Origin: Flavobacterium sp. CF108
GTDB taxonomy: Bacteria; Bacteroidota; Bacteroidia; Flavobacteriales; Flavobacteriaceae
Length of the DNA: 64,000 nucleotides
NCBI RefSeq assembly: GCF_900129795.1
Contig: NZ_FQWW01000004.1
Coordinates: forward strand, 372,001-436,000
Direction of reading: 5' to 3'
How positions within the stretch are numbered: the first letter of the stretch is position 1; every line of letters begins with the position of its first letter. The translations under genes were made by a program, and so were the position numbers. Positions 45,422 through 53,825 of this stretch are shown one piece after another. The notes under the pieces were generated by a model. The model was not told the DNA's origin. It ran no database searches and worked only from the letters and a program-made list of their open reading frames with translations.

Positions 45422-45450
45422 AGAATGGATAAAATTATTCTCTATTTTTT
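45417..45450 (+). terminator. Rho-independent terminator after the mini-gene
   Basis: A perfect 10-bp stem AATAGAGAAT / ATTCTCTATT with a 10-nt loop, followed by TTTTAT. It ends a transcript that started upstream, about 250 bp before the next gene. Confidence 0.75.
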
Positions 45451-45701
45451 ATCTGTCTGACTTTTATTTTAAAAATGGTCTTATTTTTCTAAATCCCCAA
45501 GGTTAATAAATACAGGCTCAATCTTCAATTCTTCTATTGAAAAGTAATTCAATAGAGTCATTTCTTTATAATACAAATACCATAAATACCACATTTATAA
45601 CCGAATAGCTGAAAGGTTATTCAAAACACGCATATTCTTATTTCTGCTGCAAAACAGCAAAAATAAGATGTATCATTTTAAACAGTTAAATAAATTAAAC
45701 A

Positions 45702-46826
45702 ATGAAAAAAAATCTATTTTCTATATGCGCGGTGTTATTAACGCTATTATTTTCGGTAAGTATACAATCTCAAATGACTATTGGAGGCAAAAAAATTCCT
45801 GAACCTTTCTCGGTACTTGAACTATTAAACAAAGGAGGGCTTCGACTCCCTCAAATGACAACTGATGAGCGCAATGCATTTGAAGTGCAAAACAATGAAA
45901 ATGGAGACGGACTTACAATCTATAATAAATCTACGGGCTGCGTAGAATACTGGACTAAAACCCGCTGGATAAGTTTGTGTGATAATACATCTCAAATTAA
46001 TCCTGACCTGCTTATTTCGGCAAATAATGGACTAACGGCTTCAAACGGAAATGTTCAGTTTGGCGGTTCTTTGACAAAAGCTTCTGTTTTAACCACAACT
46101 TCAGATTTTACTTTAGCTATTAAAGGACTTCAAACAGGAGTACTGACAGATAATGTTTTGGTTACCGACAAAAATGGAATATTAAAAACCGTTTCGGGGG
46201 CAACACTTTCTGCTGGTGATAATTTAGGAAATCATACTGCAGCGTCAAACCTAGAAATGAGTGCTTATAATATTAATAATGCTGCCAATATTACAGCGAC
46301 TGAAAAAACTATTACGCAAACAGTACAAATTAATAAAGGAACTGACGGTTCAGCTCCAAGCCCCGGATCGGTTGCAACATCTGCAGATTCATTGGGGAAT
46401 ATAGTTTGGAAAACACCACTGACATTAGATGCTAAAATACCTAAATTAGTTGCGTTAGCAAAAGTTGGTGTTAGCAGAACAACAGGAAAAAAGGTCCATT
46501 TTGATACAACTGTTATAAACCCTGAAAATGCTTTTTCAGGTGATATTACCAACGGCAGTATATATACCGTTCAAAATGTTGGATTACATCAATTTTTTGT
46601 TAATCTAACGGTTTATACACCTAGCAGCAATTGGTATTTAAGAATATTAAAAAATGATGTTCCTATTGCAGCTATGGATGCTTCGTCATCAGCGGCAGGC
46701 GCTTCTGCAGTAGTATTTGCAATTGATGACTTTGCGAAAGGGGATAAAATTAGTGTAGATATCGGCGGTACTACAAATGGTTATAAAGCCGAACTCACTA
46801 AAATTACAATATTTAGATTTGAATAA
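45702..46826 (+). CDS. Secreted protein with fibre-like repeats and C1q-like C-terminal domain
   Basis: The 374-aa protein has a signal peptide (FSICAVLLTLLFSVSIQSQ). The N-terminus (FSVLELLNKGGLRLPQMTT) is the common start of flavobacterial surface fibre-like proteins. The middle has fibre-like segments (GDNLGNHTAASNLEMSAYN), and the C-terminal 130 residues resemble a C1q/TNF-like jelly roll (NGSIYTVQNVGLHQFFVNL, WYLRILKNDVP). It lacks a T9SS sorting domain. It may be an adhesin or structural protein; that is inference. Confidence 0.75.
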   Translation: MKKNLFSICAVLLTLLFSVSIQSQMTIGGKKIPEPFSVLELLNKGGLRLPQMTTDERNAFEVQNNENGDGLTIYNKSTGCVEYWTKTRWISLCDNTSQINPDLLISANNGLTASNGNVQFGGSLTKASVLTTTSDFTLAIKGLQTGVLTDNVLVTDKNGILKTVSGATLSAGDNLGNHTAASNLEMSAYNINNAANITATEKTITQTVQINKGTDGSAPSPGSVATSADSLGNIVWKTPLTLDAKIPKLVALAKVGVSRTTGKKVHFDTTVINPENAFSGDITNGSIYTVQNVGLHQFFVNLTVYTPSSNWYLRILKNDVPIAAMDASSSAAGASAVVFAIDDFAKGDKISVDIGGTTNGYKAELTKITIFRFE

Positions 46827-46860
46827 TACTTATGTAATTATCCTCTTTAAGAAAATGCAC

Positions 46861-46899
46861 AACCGCAAAGAAATCTGCTCTTTGCGGTTTTTTGTTTTT
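46861..46899 (+). terminator. Terminator of the C1q-like gene
   Basis: A perfect stem AACCGCAAAG / CTTTGCGGTT with AAATCTGCT loop sequence, followed by T-runs. Confidence 0.85.
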
Positions 46900-46993
46900 T
46901 AAGAATACAAAAGATTTCAAATAAATATTTTTAATATAATTTTATAGATTATTAGAATTATCGCTAATCTGTCAACTATCTTAACTAATCCAA

Positions 46994-47551
46994 ATGAACC
47001 CAACCTTCTTCTCAACCCAGGAAAAATTTAGAGAATGGTTAGAAAAGCATTATCAAAAAGAAACCGAACTTGTAGTTGGTTTCTATAAAGTGAGTACCAA
47101 AAAACCATGTATGACCTGGTCAGAATCTGTAGATCAGGCGCTTTGTTTTGGCTGGATTGACGGCATTCGAAAAACGATTGACAATGAAAGTTATACAATT
47201 CGATTTACGCCAAGAAAAAAATCGAGTATTTGGAGTGCTATAAATATTAAAAAAGTCGAAGTTCTCATAAAAGCCGGATTGATGAAAGAAGCCGGAATAA
47301 AAGCTTTCGAATTCAGATCTGAAGAAAGATCTAAAATTTACTCGCATGAAAATGAAGCGTATATTCTCGATCCTGAGTTCGAAAAGCAATTTAAAGCCAA
47401 TGAAACAGCTTGGGAATATTTCAACAATCAGGCGCCATCGTATAAAAAAGTAATAATTCACGTAATTATGAGCGCAAAACAAGAAAAAACCAGACTTGCA
47501 AGATTGGAGAAAGCAATAAAATTTAGTGCTGAAGGAAAACGAATGCTTTAA
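46994..47551 (+). CDS. YdeI/OmpD-associated family protein
   Basis: The 185-aa protein matches the YdeI/OmpD-associated family: FREWLEKHYQKETELVVGFYK, MTWSESVDQALCFGWIDG, IRFTPRKKSSIWSAINIKKV, and an all-helical C-terminus. The role is unknown; some relatives were linked to bacteriocin tolerance. A membrane-protein gene starts 11 bp downstream, so coupling is likely. Confidence 0.88.
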   Translation: MNPTFFSTQEKFREWLEKHYQKETELVVGFYKVSTKKPCMTWSESVDQALCFGWIDGIRKTIDNESYTIRFTPRKKSSIWSAINIKKVEVLIKAGLMKEAGIKAFEFRSEERSKIYSHENEAYILDPEFEKQFKANETAWEYFNNQAPSYKKVIIHVIMSAKQEKTRLARLEKAIKFSAEGKRML

Positions 47552-47562
47552 AAATTACAGAA

Positions 47563-48579
47563 TTGACCACACAAAACAAACCCAGAAAAACAAAATATAA
47601 AAGTAAGGGAATTGACTTAATGCCTTATTTATACGGAATTGGCGTTTTAGCTTTTCTTTTTCTATTGTACATTTTATATAGAATGTATATAACCGAAAGA
47701 CGATTAATTCCACTAAGCGCTTTTGCTTTAATTGCAGGAGCAATTTATGAAGCAAAATATATTGTAAAAGATTGGCAAAAGCTCATAATGACTGCTCTTG
47801 GTTCATTTGCTTTAAGTTTTATAGCTTTTATTCCAGGCAAAAGAGAGGGCAACTATAATTTCGAAATGCATATACAAATATGGCCTTATTTCTTTTTAGT
47901 TATACTTATTATTGCTGTAATTGGATTTAACAAAGACAAAATAATTCCAAAACTAACCGAGGGAATTACTTTATTACAATCCATTGCCATTATATATTGG
48001 GTAATAGATTTTGGGTTTCTTAAAACTAAGAATGTATTTCTGCTTTTTTTAATGTTTATTGGATTAATTTTTTCTGGTTTTTCAATTTTTCATGCTTTCA
48101 CAAAAACAGAATTAACAAGAACTAACAGATTAATACTTAGCATTTGGAGCACAATTGTTATTTTTTTACTCGCAGCAGAAAATATATTCAAAACTATTAG
48201 CTACAATGTAACAAATACTTATGATCTTGCAAGCGGTCTTTATAGTAATCTTCCATTTTTTCTATTAGGTGTTTCCAGTTTTTATATTGTCCAAAATTTT
48301 GTCATGCTGATTTCTTTTTTACCCAGAAAAGGAGCTTTCTTCAACAAAGTATATTATAAAGAACTCAAAGAATTAAAAAACGACCACATTGAAAGGTATT
48401 CTTTTGAGCAAGTACATATTTCAAATTCTATGTTTTGTATCATTTTCACAAGCATTATTTTCTATTTAAACTATTACTACAAAGTTGTGCCAAAACATAT
48501 AGCAATTTGGTTTGTGTTTTTTATTTTTCAGCTAATTTCAAATTTTTTCGACTATCAAAAAATCGAAACTAATGAATAA
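47563..48579 (+). CDS. Hypothetical multi-pass membrane protein
   Basis: Counted from TTG 47563, the protein has 338 residues and about eight transmembrane helices. No family is recognised. The only ATG near the start is 47620 (DLMPYLYGIG), which would remove 19 polar residues; TTG at 47563 keeps a basic cytosolic lead (KPRKTKYKSK). Either start is possible. It is close behind the YdeI gene. Confidence 0.7.
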   Translation: MTTQNKPRKTKYKSKGIDLMPYLYGIGVLAFLFLLYILYRMYITERRLIPLSAFALIAGAIYEAKYIVKDWQKLIMTALGSFALSFIAFIPGKREGNYNFEMHIQIWPYFFLVILIIAVIGFNKDKIIPKLTEGITLLQSIAIIYWVIDFGFLKTKNVFLLFLMFIGLIFSGFSIFHAFTKTELTRTNRLILSIWSTIVIFLLAAENIFKTISYNVTNTYDLASGLYSNLPFFLLGVSSFYIVQNFVMLISFLPRKGAFFNKVYYKELKELKNDHIERYSFEQVHISNSMFCIIFTSIIFYLNYYYKVVPKHIAIWFVFFIFQLISNFFDYQKIETNE

Positions 48580-48590
48580 CAATAATATCT

Positions 48591-48598
48591 TATTTTTG
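48591..48598 (+). promoter_or_regulatory. -7 element of the PhzF gene (TATTTTTG)
   Basis: TATTTTTG matches TAnnTTTG, 53 bp before the ATG at 48651. Confidence 0.45.
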
Positions 48599-48650
48599 TA
48601 AGTAAAAACTAAATTACATATTCTATAAAAGAATTAAAAAACTAGAAGGA

Positions 48651-49553
48651 ATGGAAGGAAGAACAGCATTAGAATATTATGTTTTAGATGTATTCTCAAA
48701 CGAGAGCTACAAAGGAAATCCGCTTTCGGTGGTTTTTACCGATGGAAATCTAAAACTGGAAACTTATCAGGATATTTCTAAAGAATTTGGCTATTCTGAA
48801 ACTTCATTCGTTTATTATTCTAAAGAAAAAAAAGCACTGAATGTTCGTTCGTTTACTCCAACCGGAATTGAAATCGACGGCGCAGGACATAATTTATTAG
48901 GTGCAGTCTGCGGTGCTCTGCTAAAAGGAATGCCCATTTTTGACGAACAAAACGAAAGCGAACTTTTTGTAATTATGAAACGTTCTCCAATTCCGTTAAC
49001 GGTAAGTTTTGATCCCGTTACTTTTTATCCGGTTGTACAAATGCATCAAAAATCGGCAGTTATCAAACAAGAAATTCCAACTTATAGAATTGCAATAGCT
49101 CTCGGTTTAAAAATTGAAGATTTAGATGTAAATGCTTTTGTCCCAACAATAGTTAAAACAGAAGTTGCACACACGATGGTTCCCATAAAAAACAGTCAAT
49201 TACTCAATAGCTGTGTTCCAGATAACCAACTCTTAATCGAAATCTCAAAAGAATATAATTTTGAAGGCTTTTATTGTTTCACCATTGCCGATGAAGGCCA
49301 GGAACATATAGTCGAAACAAGATTTTTTAACCCAATAATCGGGATATATGAAGATCCGGCGACAGGAACGGCTGCAGGCCCTTTAATTGGCTTTTTAACC
49401 CAAAAAAAATTCACTAAATCCGAAAAGGAATATAAAATTCTTCAAGGTGTAAAATTAAAACAAGCCTCAATGATTGAAGTCATGAACCGTGAAGAAGATA
49501 TTTTAGTAGGCGGTTCTTCGATAATTACGATGAAAGGGGAATTGTATATATAA
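48651..49553 (+). CDS. PhzF family isomerase/epimerase
   Basis: The 300-aa protein belongs to the PhzF/DAP-epimerase-fold family: VLDVFSNESYKGNPLSVVF, the catalytic Glu in GYSETSFVYY (about residue 47), SFTPTGIEIDGAGHNLLGA (about 69-87), and YEDPATGTAAGPL near the C-terminus. PhzF isomerises an intermediate in phenazine synthesis, but no phenazine genes are here, so another isomerase activity is likely. The Imm35-like gene starts 14 bp downstream. Confidence 0.9.
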   Translation: MEGRTALEYYVLDVFSNESYKGNPLSVVFTDGNLKLETYQDISKEFGYSETSFVYYSKEKKALNVRSFTPTGIEIDGAGHNLLGAVCGALLKGMPIFDEQNESELFVIMKRSPIPLTVSFDPVTFYPVVQMHQKSAVIKQEIPTYRIAIALGLKIEDLDVNAFVPTIVKTEVAHTMVPIKNSQLLNSCVPDNQLLIEISKEYNFEGFYCFTIADEGQEHIVETRFFNPIIGIYEDPATGTAAGPLIGFLTQKKFTKSEKEYKILQGVKLKQASMIEVMNREEDILVGGSSIITMKGELYI

Positions 49554-49566
49554 TACATTCGTTATT

Positions 49567-50061
49567 ATGCTCACTTTCGAACAAGCCAAAAAAATTGTAT
49601 CTGACCGATTAGCAAATTCTAATTTTTCAGGCGATGATTCACTTATTATTCTTGATCAGTTTACAATTGAAAAACCATATGCATGGATTTTTTGTTATAC
49701 TTCAAGACTTTATCATGAAACAAAAGAAACTCAATACGCAATTGCAGGAAACTCACCAATTATAGTCGATAAACAAACAGGAAAGCAAACTCAATATGGA
49801 TCTTCATATAGTCTTGAAAAAATAATTGAACTATATGAAGAAGAGCAAAAAATTTGGAATTTGATTTTAATCGGAAATAATTTTTTCGACAATACAAAAC
49901 TGCTTTTATTAAAAACTAAATTGGGTTTAAGCAATGAAAAATTAATGCAGTTTAAAAAAAATATTACATCACCTTTTGACAAAGGTTCCGAATTAAGACT
50001 TACTTTATTAAAAAAAGAACTATCAGAAATCGGAATTGAAACTGAGTTAAAATTATCCTGA
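49567..50061 (+). CDS. Imm35/YrhB-type immunity protein, orphan
   Basis: The 164-aa protein matches the YrhB/Imm35 domain (MLTFEQAKKIVSDRLAN, ILDQFTIEKPYAWIFCYTSR, YAIAGNSPIIVDKQTG, the YIxxYE-like region EKIIELYEEEQ). Imm35 members protect against polymorphic toxins of contact-dependent or secreted systems. No toxin gene is adjacent; the nearest polymorphic-toxin-like gene is the SpvB/RHS gene at the far left edge. The second half is unlike the immunity domain and resembles a small L7/L12-type fold (about 95-160). Confidence 0.75.
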   Translation: MLTFEQAKKIVSDRLANSNFSGDDSLIILDQFTIEKPYAWIFCYTSRLYHETKETQYAIAGNSPIIVDKQTGKQTQYGSSYSLEKIIELYEEEQKIWNLILIGNNFFDNTKLLLLKTKLGLSNEKLMQFKKNITSPFDKGSELRLTLLKKELSEIGIETELKLS

Positions 50062-50081
50062 AAATAGCTCTTCATAAATAT

Positions 50082-50117
50082 AAAAAAAGCTGCATCCAAA
50101 AAATGCAGCTTTTTTTA
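50082..50117. terminator. Bidirectional terminator
   Basis: A stem AAAAAAAGCTGCAT / ATGCAGCTTTTTTT around CCAAAAAA serves the Imm35-like gene (+) and the CDGSH gene (-). Confidence 0.85.
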
Positions 50118-50138
50118 TATTCAAAACTAAGTAAATAT

Positions 50139-50366
50139 TTAGTTCGTTTTCATTGGCGGTAAATCAAACGCAACAGAATCATGTTCAAAATTGTTTCTAT
50201 GACCTCCATCGCAAAATGGTTTATTATTAGATAATCCGCAACGGCAAAGCCCAAGTGCAGATCTTCCTTGTAAACCGTAAAGAGTTCCTTCTGGATCCAT
50301 GATTTCAAAATCACCTTCTATTTTGATCGATCCGTTTTTATTGATGATTAATTTTGTCTTGCTCAT
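50139..50366 (-). CDS. CDGSH iron-sulfur domain protein
   Basis: The 75-aa protein has one CDGSH-type motif, CRCGLSNNKPFCDGGH (about residues 47-62), whose three Cys and one His bind a redox-active 2Fe-2S cluster. The N-terminus (KLIINKNGSIKIEGDFEIMD) is typical of short bacterial members. The ATG at 50366 gives the usual start (MSKTKLII); an upstream ATG would add 11 lysine-rich residues. Confidence 0.92.
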   Translation of the reverse strand: MSKTKLIINKNGSIKIEGDFEIMDPEGTLYGLQGRSALGLCRCGLSNNKPFCDGGHRNNFEHDSVAFDLPPMKTN

Positions 50367-50470
50367 AAACTTGTTTTTTTGTTTTTTTTCGGAAAGCAAA
50401 GATTGCGAAATAAATCCTGAAGATTTTACTTGTAATGCTAGTTTAAACTGGTTCTATTTTATGAGGTTTT

Positions 50471-50755
50471 ACCGCAGAGATTCACAAAGGTTTTTGTTGT
50501 TGTTGCGAAATAATCTCGCAAAGTCACAGAGACGCAAAGTATTTTATTTAATTGCGTCCAGCTTTAGCTGGATGAAATTATGATTGCCTTCAAAATCGGC
50601 TTTAGCCAAAATATGCGTTTTGGCTAAAGCCACACAAATTATCTTCATGTAACCTCCAGCTAAAGCTGGAGGCAATTGAGCAACTTAGATTAAAAAACTT
50701 TGCGGCTCTGCGACTTTGCGAGATTCAAAAAATAAAAAACTCCGCGAATCTCTGC
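50471..50755. repeat. Concentric palindromic repeat upstream of metG
   Basis: Shells share a centre near 50615. Outer is ACCGCAGAGATTCACAAAGG (50471-50490) with GCGAATCTCTGCG (50743-50755). Next is TAATCTCGCAAAGT (50511-50524) with ACTTTGCGAGATT (50713-50725). Third is AATTGCGTCCAGCTTTAGCT (from 50550) with CCAGCTAAAGCTGGAGGCAA (from 50655). Innermost is CTTTAGCCAAAA / TTTTGGCTAAAG (50600-50629). The order matches 13.2 kb. The rest of 50367-50833 holds the metG promoter. Confidence 0.88.
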
Positions 50756-50806
50756 GAAAACTCTCTGCGAATCTTTGCGTAATAACAAAATCTCAATTCT
50801 ATTGCT

Positions 50807-50814
50807 TATTTTTG
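50807..50814 (+). promoter_or_regulatory. -7 element of metG (TATTTTTG)
   Basis: TATTTTTG matches TAnnTTTG and is only 19 bp before the ATG. The 5' leader contains a small hairpin ACTCAAT-AAA-ATTGAGT (50816-50832), next to the start codon. Confidence 0.55.
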
Positions 50815-50833
50815 CACTCAATAAAATTGAGTT

Positions 50834-52897
50834 ATGATACAAAATCCAAAGAGATATACTATTACTGCGGCATTACCTTATACTAATGGACCAATCCACA
50901 TTGGGCATTTGGCGGGGGTTTACGTACCTGCGGATATATATTCGAGATATTTGCGTTTGCAAAATAAAGATGTTGCTTTTATCTGCGGAAGCGATGAACA
51001 CGGTGTTGCAATTTCTATGAAAGCAAAAAAAGAAGGAGTTACGCCACAAGAAGTTATCGATAAATATGACGGAATTATTCGTAAATCATTTTCTGATTTC
51101 GGAATTTCTTTTGATAATTATTCAAGAACTTCGGCTAAAGTTCATCATGATACAGCTTCAGAATTCTTTAGAACTTTGTATGATAAAGGTGATTTTATTG
51201 AAGAAGTAACGGAGCAATTGTACGATGCAAAAGCAAATCAGTTTTTGGCAGATCGTTTTGTGGTTGGAACTTGTCCAAGATGTGGTAATGATGGAGCTTA
51301 TGGAGATCAATGTGAAAATTGCGGATCGACTTTGAATGCTACGGATTTAATTAATCCAAAATCGACAATTACAGGAGAAACTCCAATTTTAAAAGCAACA
51401 AAACACTGGTTTTTACCTTTAGACCGTTATTCTGATTTCTTAACCAAATGGATTTTAGAAGGCCATAAAAACGACTGGAAACCTAATGTTTACGGGCAAG
51501 TTAAATCTTGGATCGATGGCGGACTTGAGCCTCGTGCTGTAACACGCGACCTTGACTGGGGAATTGATGTTCCGGTTGAAGGTGCCGAAGGAAAAAAATT
51601 ATATGTTTGGTTTGATGCGCCTATCGGTTATATTTCGTCTACGAAAGAATGGGCAGCGCGCGAAGGAAAAGACTGGGAACCATATTGGAAAGATGAAGAA
51701 ACGAAACTGGTTCACTTTATCGGGAAAGACAATATTGTTTTTCACTGTATCATTTTCCCTGCAATGCTTAAAGCCGAAGGAAGTTATATTTTACCAGACA
51801 ACGTTCCGGCAAATGAGTTCCTGAATTTAGAAGGAAATAAACTTTCGACTTCTAAAAACTGGGCAGTTTGGTTACACGAATATTTAGAAGATTTTCCAGA
51901 GAAACAAGATGTTTTGCGTTATGCTTTAACATCAAACGCTCCGGAAACAAAAGATAACGATTTTACCTGGAAAGATTTCCAAGCTAGAAATAACAATGAA
52001 TTAGCAGATAACTTAGGAAACTTTGTTAATCGTGTTGTTGTTCTTACCCAAAAATATTATGATGGAGTTGTTCCGAGTCCAAATGATTTTAATGAAGTTG
52101 ATGAAACAACTTTGGCTGAATTAAAAGCTTATCCGGCAGTAATTGCAAGTTCTGTTGAGCGTTACAGATTTAGAGAAGCATTAAATGAATTAATGAATTT
52201 AGCACGTCTTGGAAATAAGTATCTTGCAGATGGAGAACCATGGAAATTAATTAAAACTGACCCTGAAAGAGTTAAAACTCAAATGTTTGTTGCCTTGCAA
52301 ATTACAACTGCTTTAAGCATTTTATCTGAACCTTTTTTACCTTTTACAGCTAAAAAATTAAGTTCAATTTTAAAATTAGACGGTAATTTAAAATGGAATG
52401 ATATTGCAGATGCATCTGAGTTAATTTCTCCAAATCACATCATTCAAACTGAAAAGGCAGATGTTCTTTTCGCAAAAATAGAAGACGAAGAAATACAAAA
52501 ACAAATAGATAAATTGGAAGCTACAAAAACTGCTAACCTTGCCGAAAATAAACAAGCTGAACCACAAAAAGATTTAATTCAGTTTGACGATTTTGCCAAA
52601 ATGGATATTCGTATTGGAACTATTCTTGAGGCCGAAAAAATGCCAAAGGCAAACAAACTTTTAGTTCTTAAAGTTGATACAGGAATTGACGTTCGTACAA
52701 TTGTTTCGGGAATTGCCGAGAGTTTTTCTCCAGAAGAAATCATCGGAAAACGTGTTTCTGTTTTAGCCAATTTAGCGCCAAGAGCCTTACGCGGTGTTGA
52801 AAGTCAGGGAATGATTTTAATGACAACAAATGCCGAAGGAAAATTGGTTTTTGTAAATCCTGATGCTGATGCGCCAAATGGAGCGACTGTAAACTAA
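50834..52897 (+). CDS. metG: Methionyl-tRNA synthetase
   Basis: The 687-aa enzyme charges tRNA-Met. It has HIGH (PIHIGHLAG about residue 20), the zinc-binding insertion with CPRCGNDG and CENCG (about 150-170), the KMSKS-loop variant KLSTSKNW (about 340), an anticodon-binding helix bundle, and the C-terminal tRNA-binding OB domain ([19 protein letters not shown], about 595). It is the standard long bacterial form. Its own terminator follows. Confidence 0.97.
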   Translation: MIQNPKRYTITAALPYTNGPIHIGHLAGVYVPADIYSRYLRLQNKDVAFICGSDEHGVAISMKAKKEGVTPQEVIDKYDGIIRKSFSDFGISFDNYSRTSAKVHHDTASEFFRTLYDKGDFIEEVTEQLYDAKANQFLADRFVVGTCPRCGNDGAYGDQCENCGSTLNATDLINPKSTITGETPILKATKHWFLPLDRYSDFLTKWILEGHKNDWKPNVYGQVKSWIDGGLEPRAVTRDLDWGIDVPVEGAEGKKLYVWFDAPIGYISSTKEWAAREGKDWEPYWKDEETKLVHFIGKDNIVFHCIIFPAMLKAEGSYILPDNVPANEFLNLEGNKLSTSKNWAVWLHEYLEDFPEKQDVLRYALTSNAPETKDNDFTWKDFQARNNNELADNLGNFVNRVVVLTQKYYDGVVPSPNDFNEVDETTLAELKAYPAVIASSVERYRFREALNELMNLARLGNKYLADGEPWKLIKTDPERVKTQMFVALQITTALSILSEPFLPFTAKKLSSILKLDGNLKWNDIADASELISPNHIIQTEKADVLFAKIEDEEIQKQIDKLEATKTANLAENKQAEPQKDLIQFDDFAKMDIRIGTILEAEKMPKANKLLVLKVDTGIDVRTIVSGIAESFSPEEIIGKRVSVLANLAPRALRGVESQGMILMTTNAEGKLVFVNPDADAPNGATVN

Positions 52898-52904
52898 AGA
52901 TTTT

Positions 52905-52935
52905 AAAAGATGTGTTATTGCACATCTTTTTTTTA
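52905..52935 (+). terminator. Terminator of metG
   Basis: A stem AAAAGATGTG / CACATCTTTT around TTATTG is followed by a T-run. Confidence 0.85.
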
Positions 52936-52960
52936 TCTTCTTTAAGTTTATTTTGGGCGT

Positions 52961-53032
52961 CCTGCAAGGTTTTCAAAACCTTGTAGGTTTGAATAAATTG
53001 CCATACCTACAAGGTTTTGAAAACCTTGCAGG
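52961..53032. repeat. Two-copy CCTGCAAGG palindrome cluster
   Basis: Palindromes 52961-52987 and 53006-53032 face each other around an 18-bp spacer. The outer ends carry GCAAGG/CCTTGC and the inner ends TACAAGG/CCTTGTA, exactly as in the 22175-22314 array. Confidence 0.88.
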
Positions 53033-53076
53033 AATAAAAAATAAATGTATTTTCTTACATATTAATTTTTTAGTTG

Positions 53077-53084
53077 TACATTTG
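53077..53084 (+). promoter_or_regulatory. -7 element (TACATTTG) of the structured-leader gene
   Basis: TACATTTG matches TAnnTTTG and lies 157 bp before the ATG at 53241, implying a long 5' leader of about 150 nt. Confidence 0.5.
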
Positions 53085-53138
53085 TTTCGACTAAATACTG
53101 AAGACTTTCAATAAATCTTATTAAAAGTTAACAATAAG

Positions 53139-53221
53139 CGAACCCTTGTTATGGTGAAGGAACAGGAAACTGTCCTAAATCTATCTTCGGATATTTAGTC
53201 ACACCTAAAGCAAGGGTTTCG
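53139..53221 (+). ncRNA. Candidate structured 5' leader with three-way junction
   Basis: An outer stem pairs AACCCTTG (53141-53148) with CAAGGGTT (53211-53218), extended by CG pairs. A second stem pairs GGTG (53153-53156) with CACC (53202-53205). Inside are two hairpins: GG-ACAG closed by a GAAA tetraloop with CTGT-CC (53159-53175), and TAAA..TATC closed by a UUCG tetraloop with GATA..TTTA (53176-53197). Both tetraloops are classes typical of structured RNA. It ends about 20 nt before the start codon of the 91-aa gene. The class is not recognised. Confidence 0.5.
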
Positions 53222-53240
53222 TGCGTTTAATATTTTCGAA

Positions 53241-53516
53241 ATGACTAGAGAAAATGAAAAAACAAAAGAAACGGCTGTAATGACAGCAATGGCAAAATTC
53301 CTTTCAGACCTTTGGTTTGTAGATGATTTTAGAGATCATCCCGAATATTTGTCTGAAATTTTCGAGACAATTCTGTTAACTGAAATGGGCGATGATCAAG
53401 ATCTGAGAATCAGAATGATAAACTCCATTAGAAGCAGTAAAATGCTGGCAGAAACGCTCGGGCAATTTTCTGATAAGGAAATTAACAATGCCTGCCGGAA
53501 AATCATGAATGCATAA
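53241..53516 (+). CDS. Small hypothetical protein behind structured leader
   Basis: The 91-aa protein is not recognised. It is helical and acidic-to-neutral, with LSDLWFVDDFRDHPEYLSEI, LLTEMGDDQDLRIRMINSIR and AETLGQFSDKEINNAC. No signal peptide or membrane helix is seen. The start codon ATG 53241 is preceded by an A-rich lead and the structured RNA. It stands alone on the plus strand. Confidence 0.7.
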   Translation: MTRENEKTKETAVMTAMAKFLSDLWFVDDFRDHPEYLSEIFETILLTEMGDDQDLRIRMINSIRSSKMLAETLGQFSDKEINNACRKIMNA

Positions 53517-53566
53517 TACCACACAAAAACAAATTTAATCCTCTTTATTATAATAGAATCAAAGGT

Positions 53567-53786
53567 AAAAATGTGCCGTTAGGCACAAAATATCGGTAGA
53601 CAATTGGGTTCGATATTCATTGGCGTGCCGTAGGTACGCAACAACAATAAACATTGCGTACCTACGGCACGCTGGATTTATTCCAATTTATTTTTTCTAC
53701 CGATATTTTGTGCCTAACGGCACATTTTTAATCTTGATTATTAAAATACCTTTTTTGTGCCTAACGGCACATTTTCATCCTTGATT
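53567..53786. repeat. Concentric GTGCCGTTAGGCAC palindrome with extra copy
   Basis: An exact 34-bp inverted repeat (53567-53600 / 53696-53729), each arm holding the hairpin GTGCC-GTTA-GGCAC, surrounds an inner 19-bp inverted repeat (53623-53641 / 53654-53672, GCGTGCCGTAGGTACGCAA). Both share the centre near 53648. A third hairpin copy follows at 53752-53775. The gap 53517-53825 has no gene. Confidence 0.9.
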
Positions 53787-53825
53787 CACATTATTAAAAA
53801 CAAGAACTTAGCAAAAAATATAATA

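Noticed and set aside
48651..49553. Phenazine biosynthesis locus
   Set aside because: PhzF is alone; no other phz gene is near.
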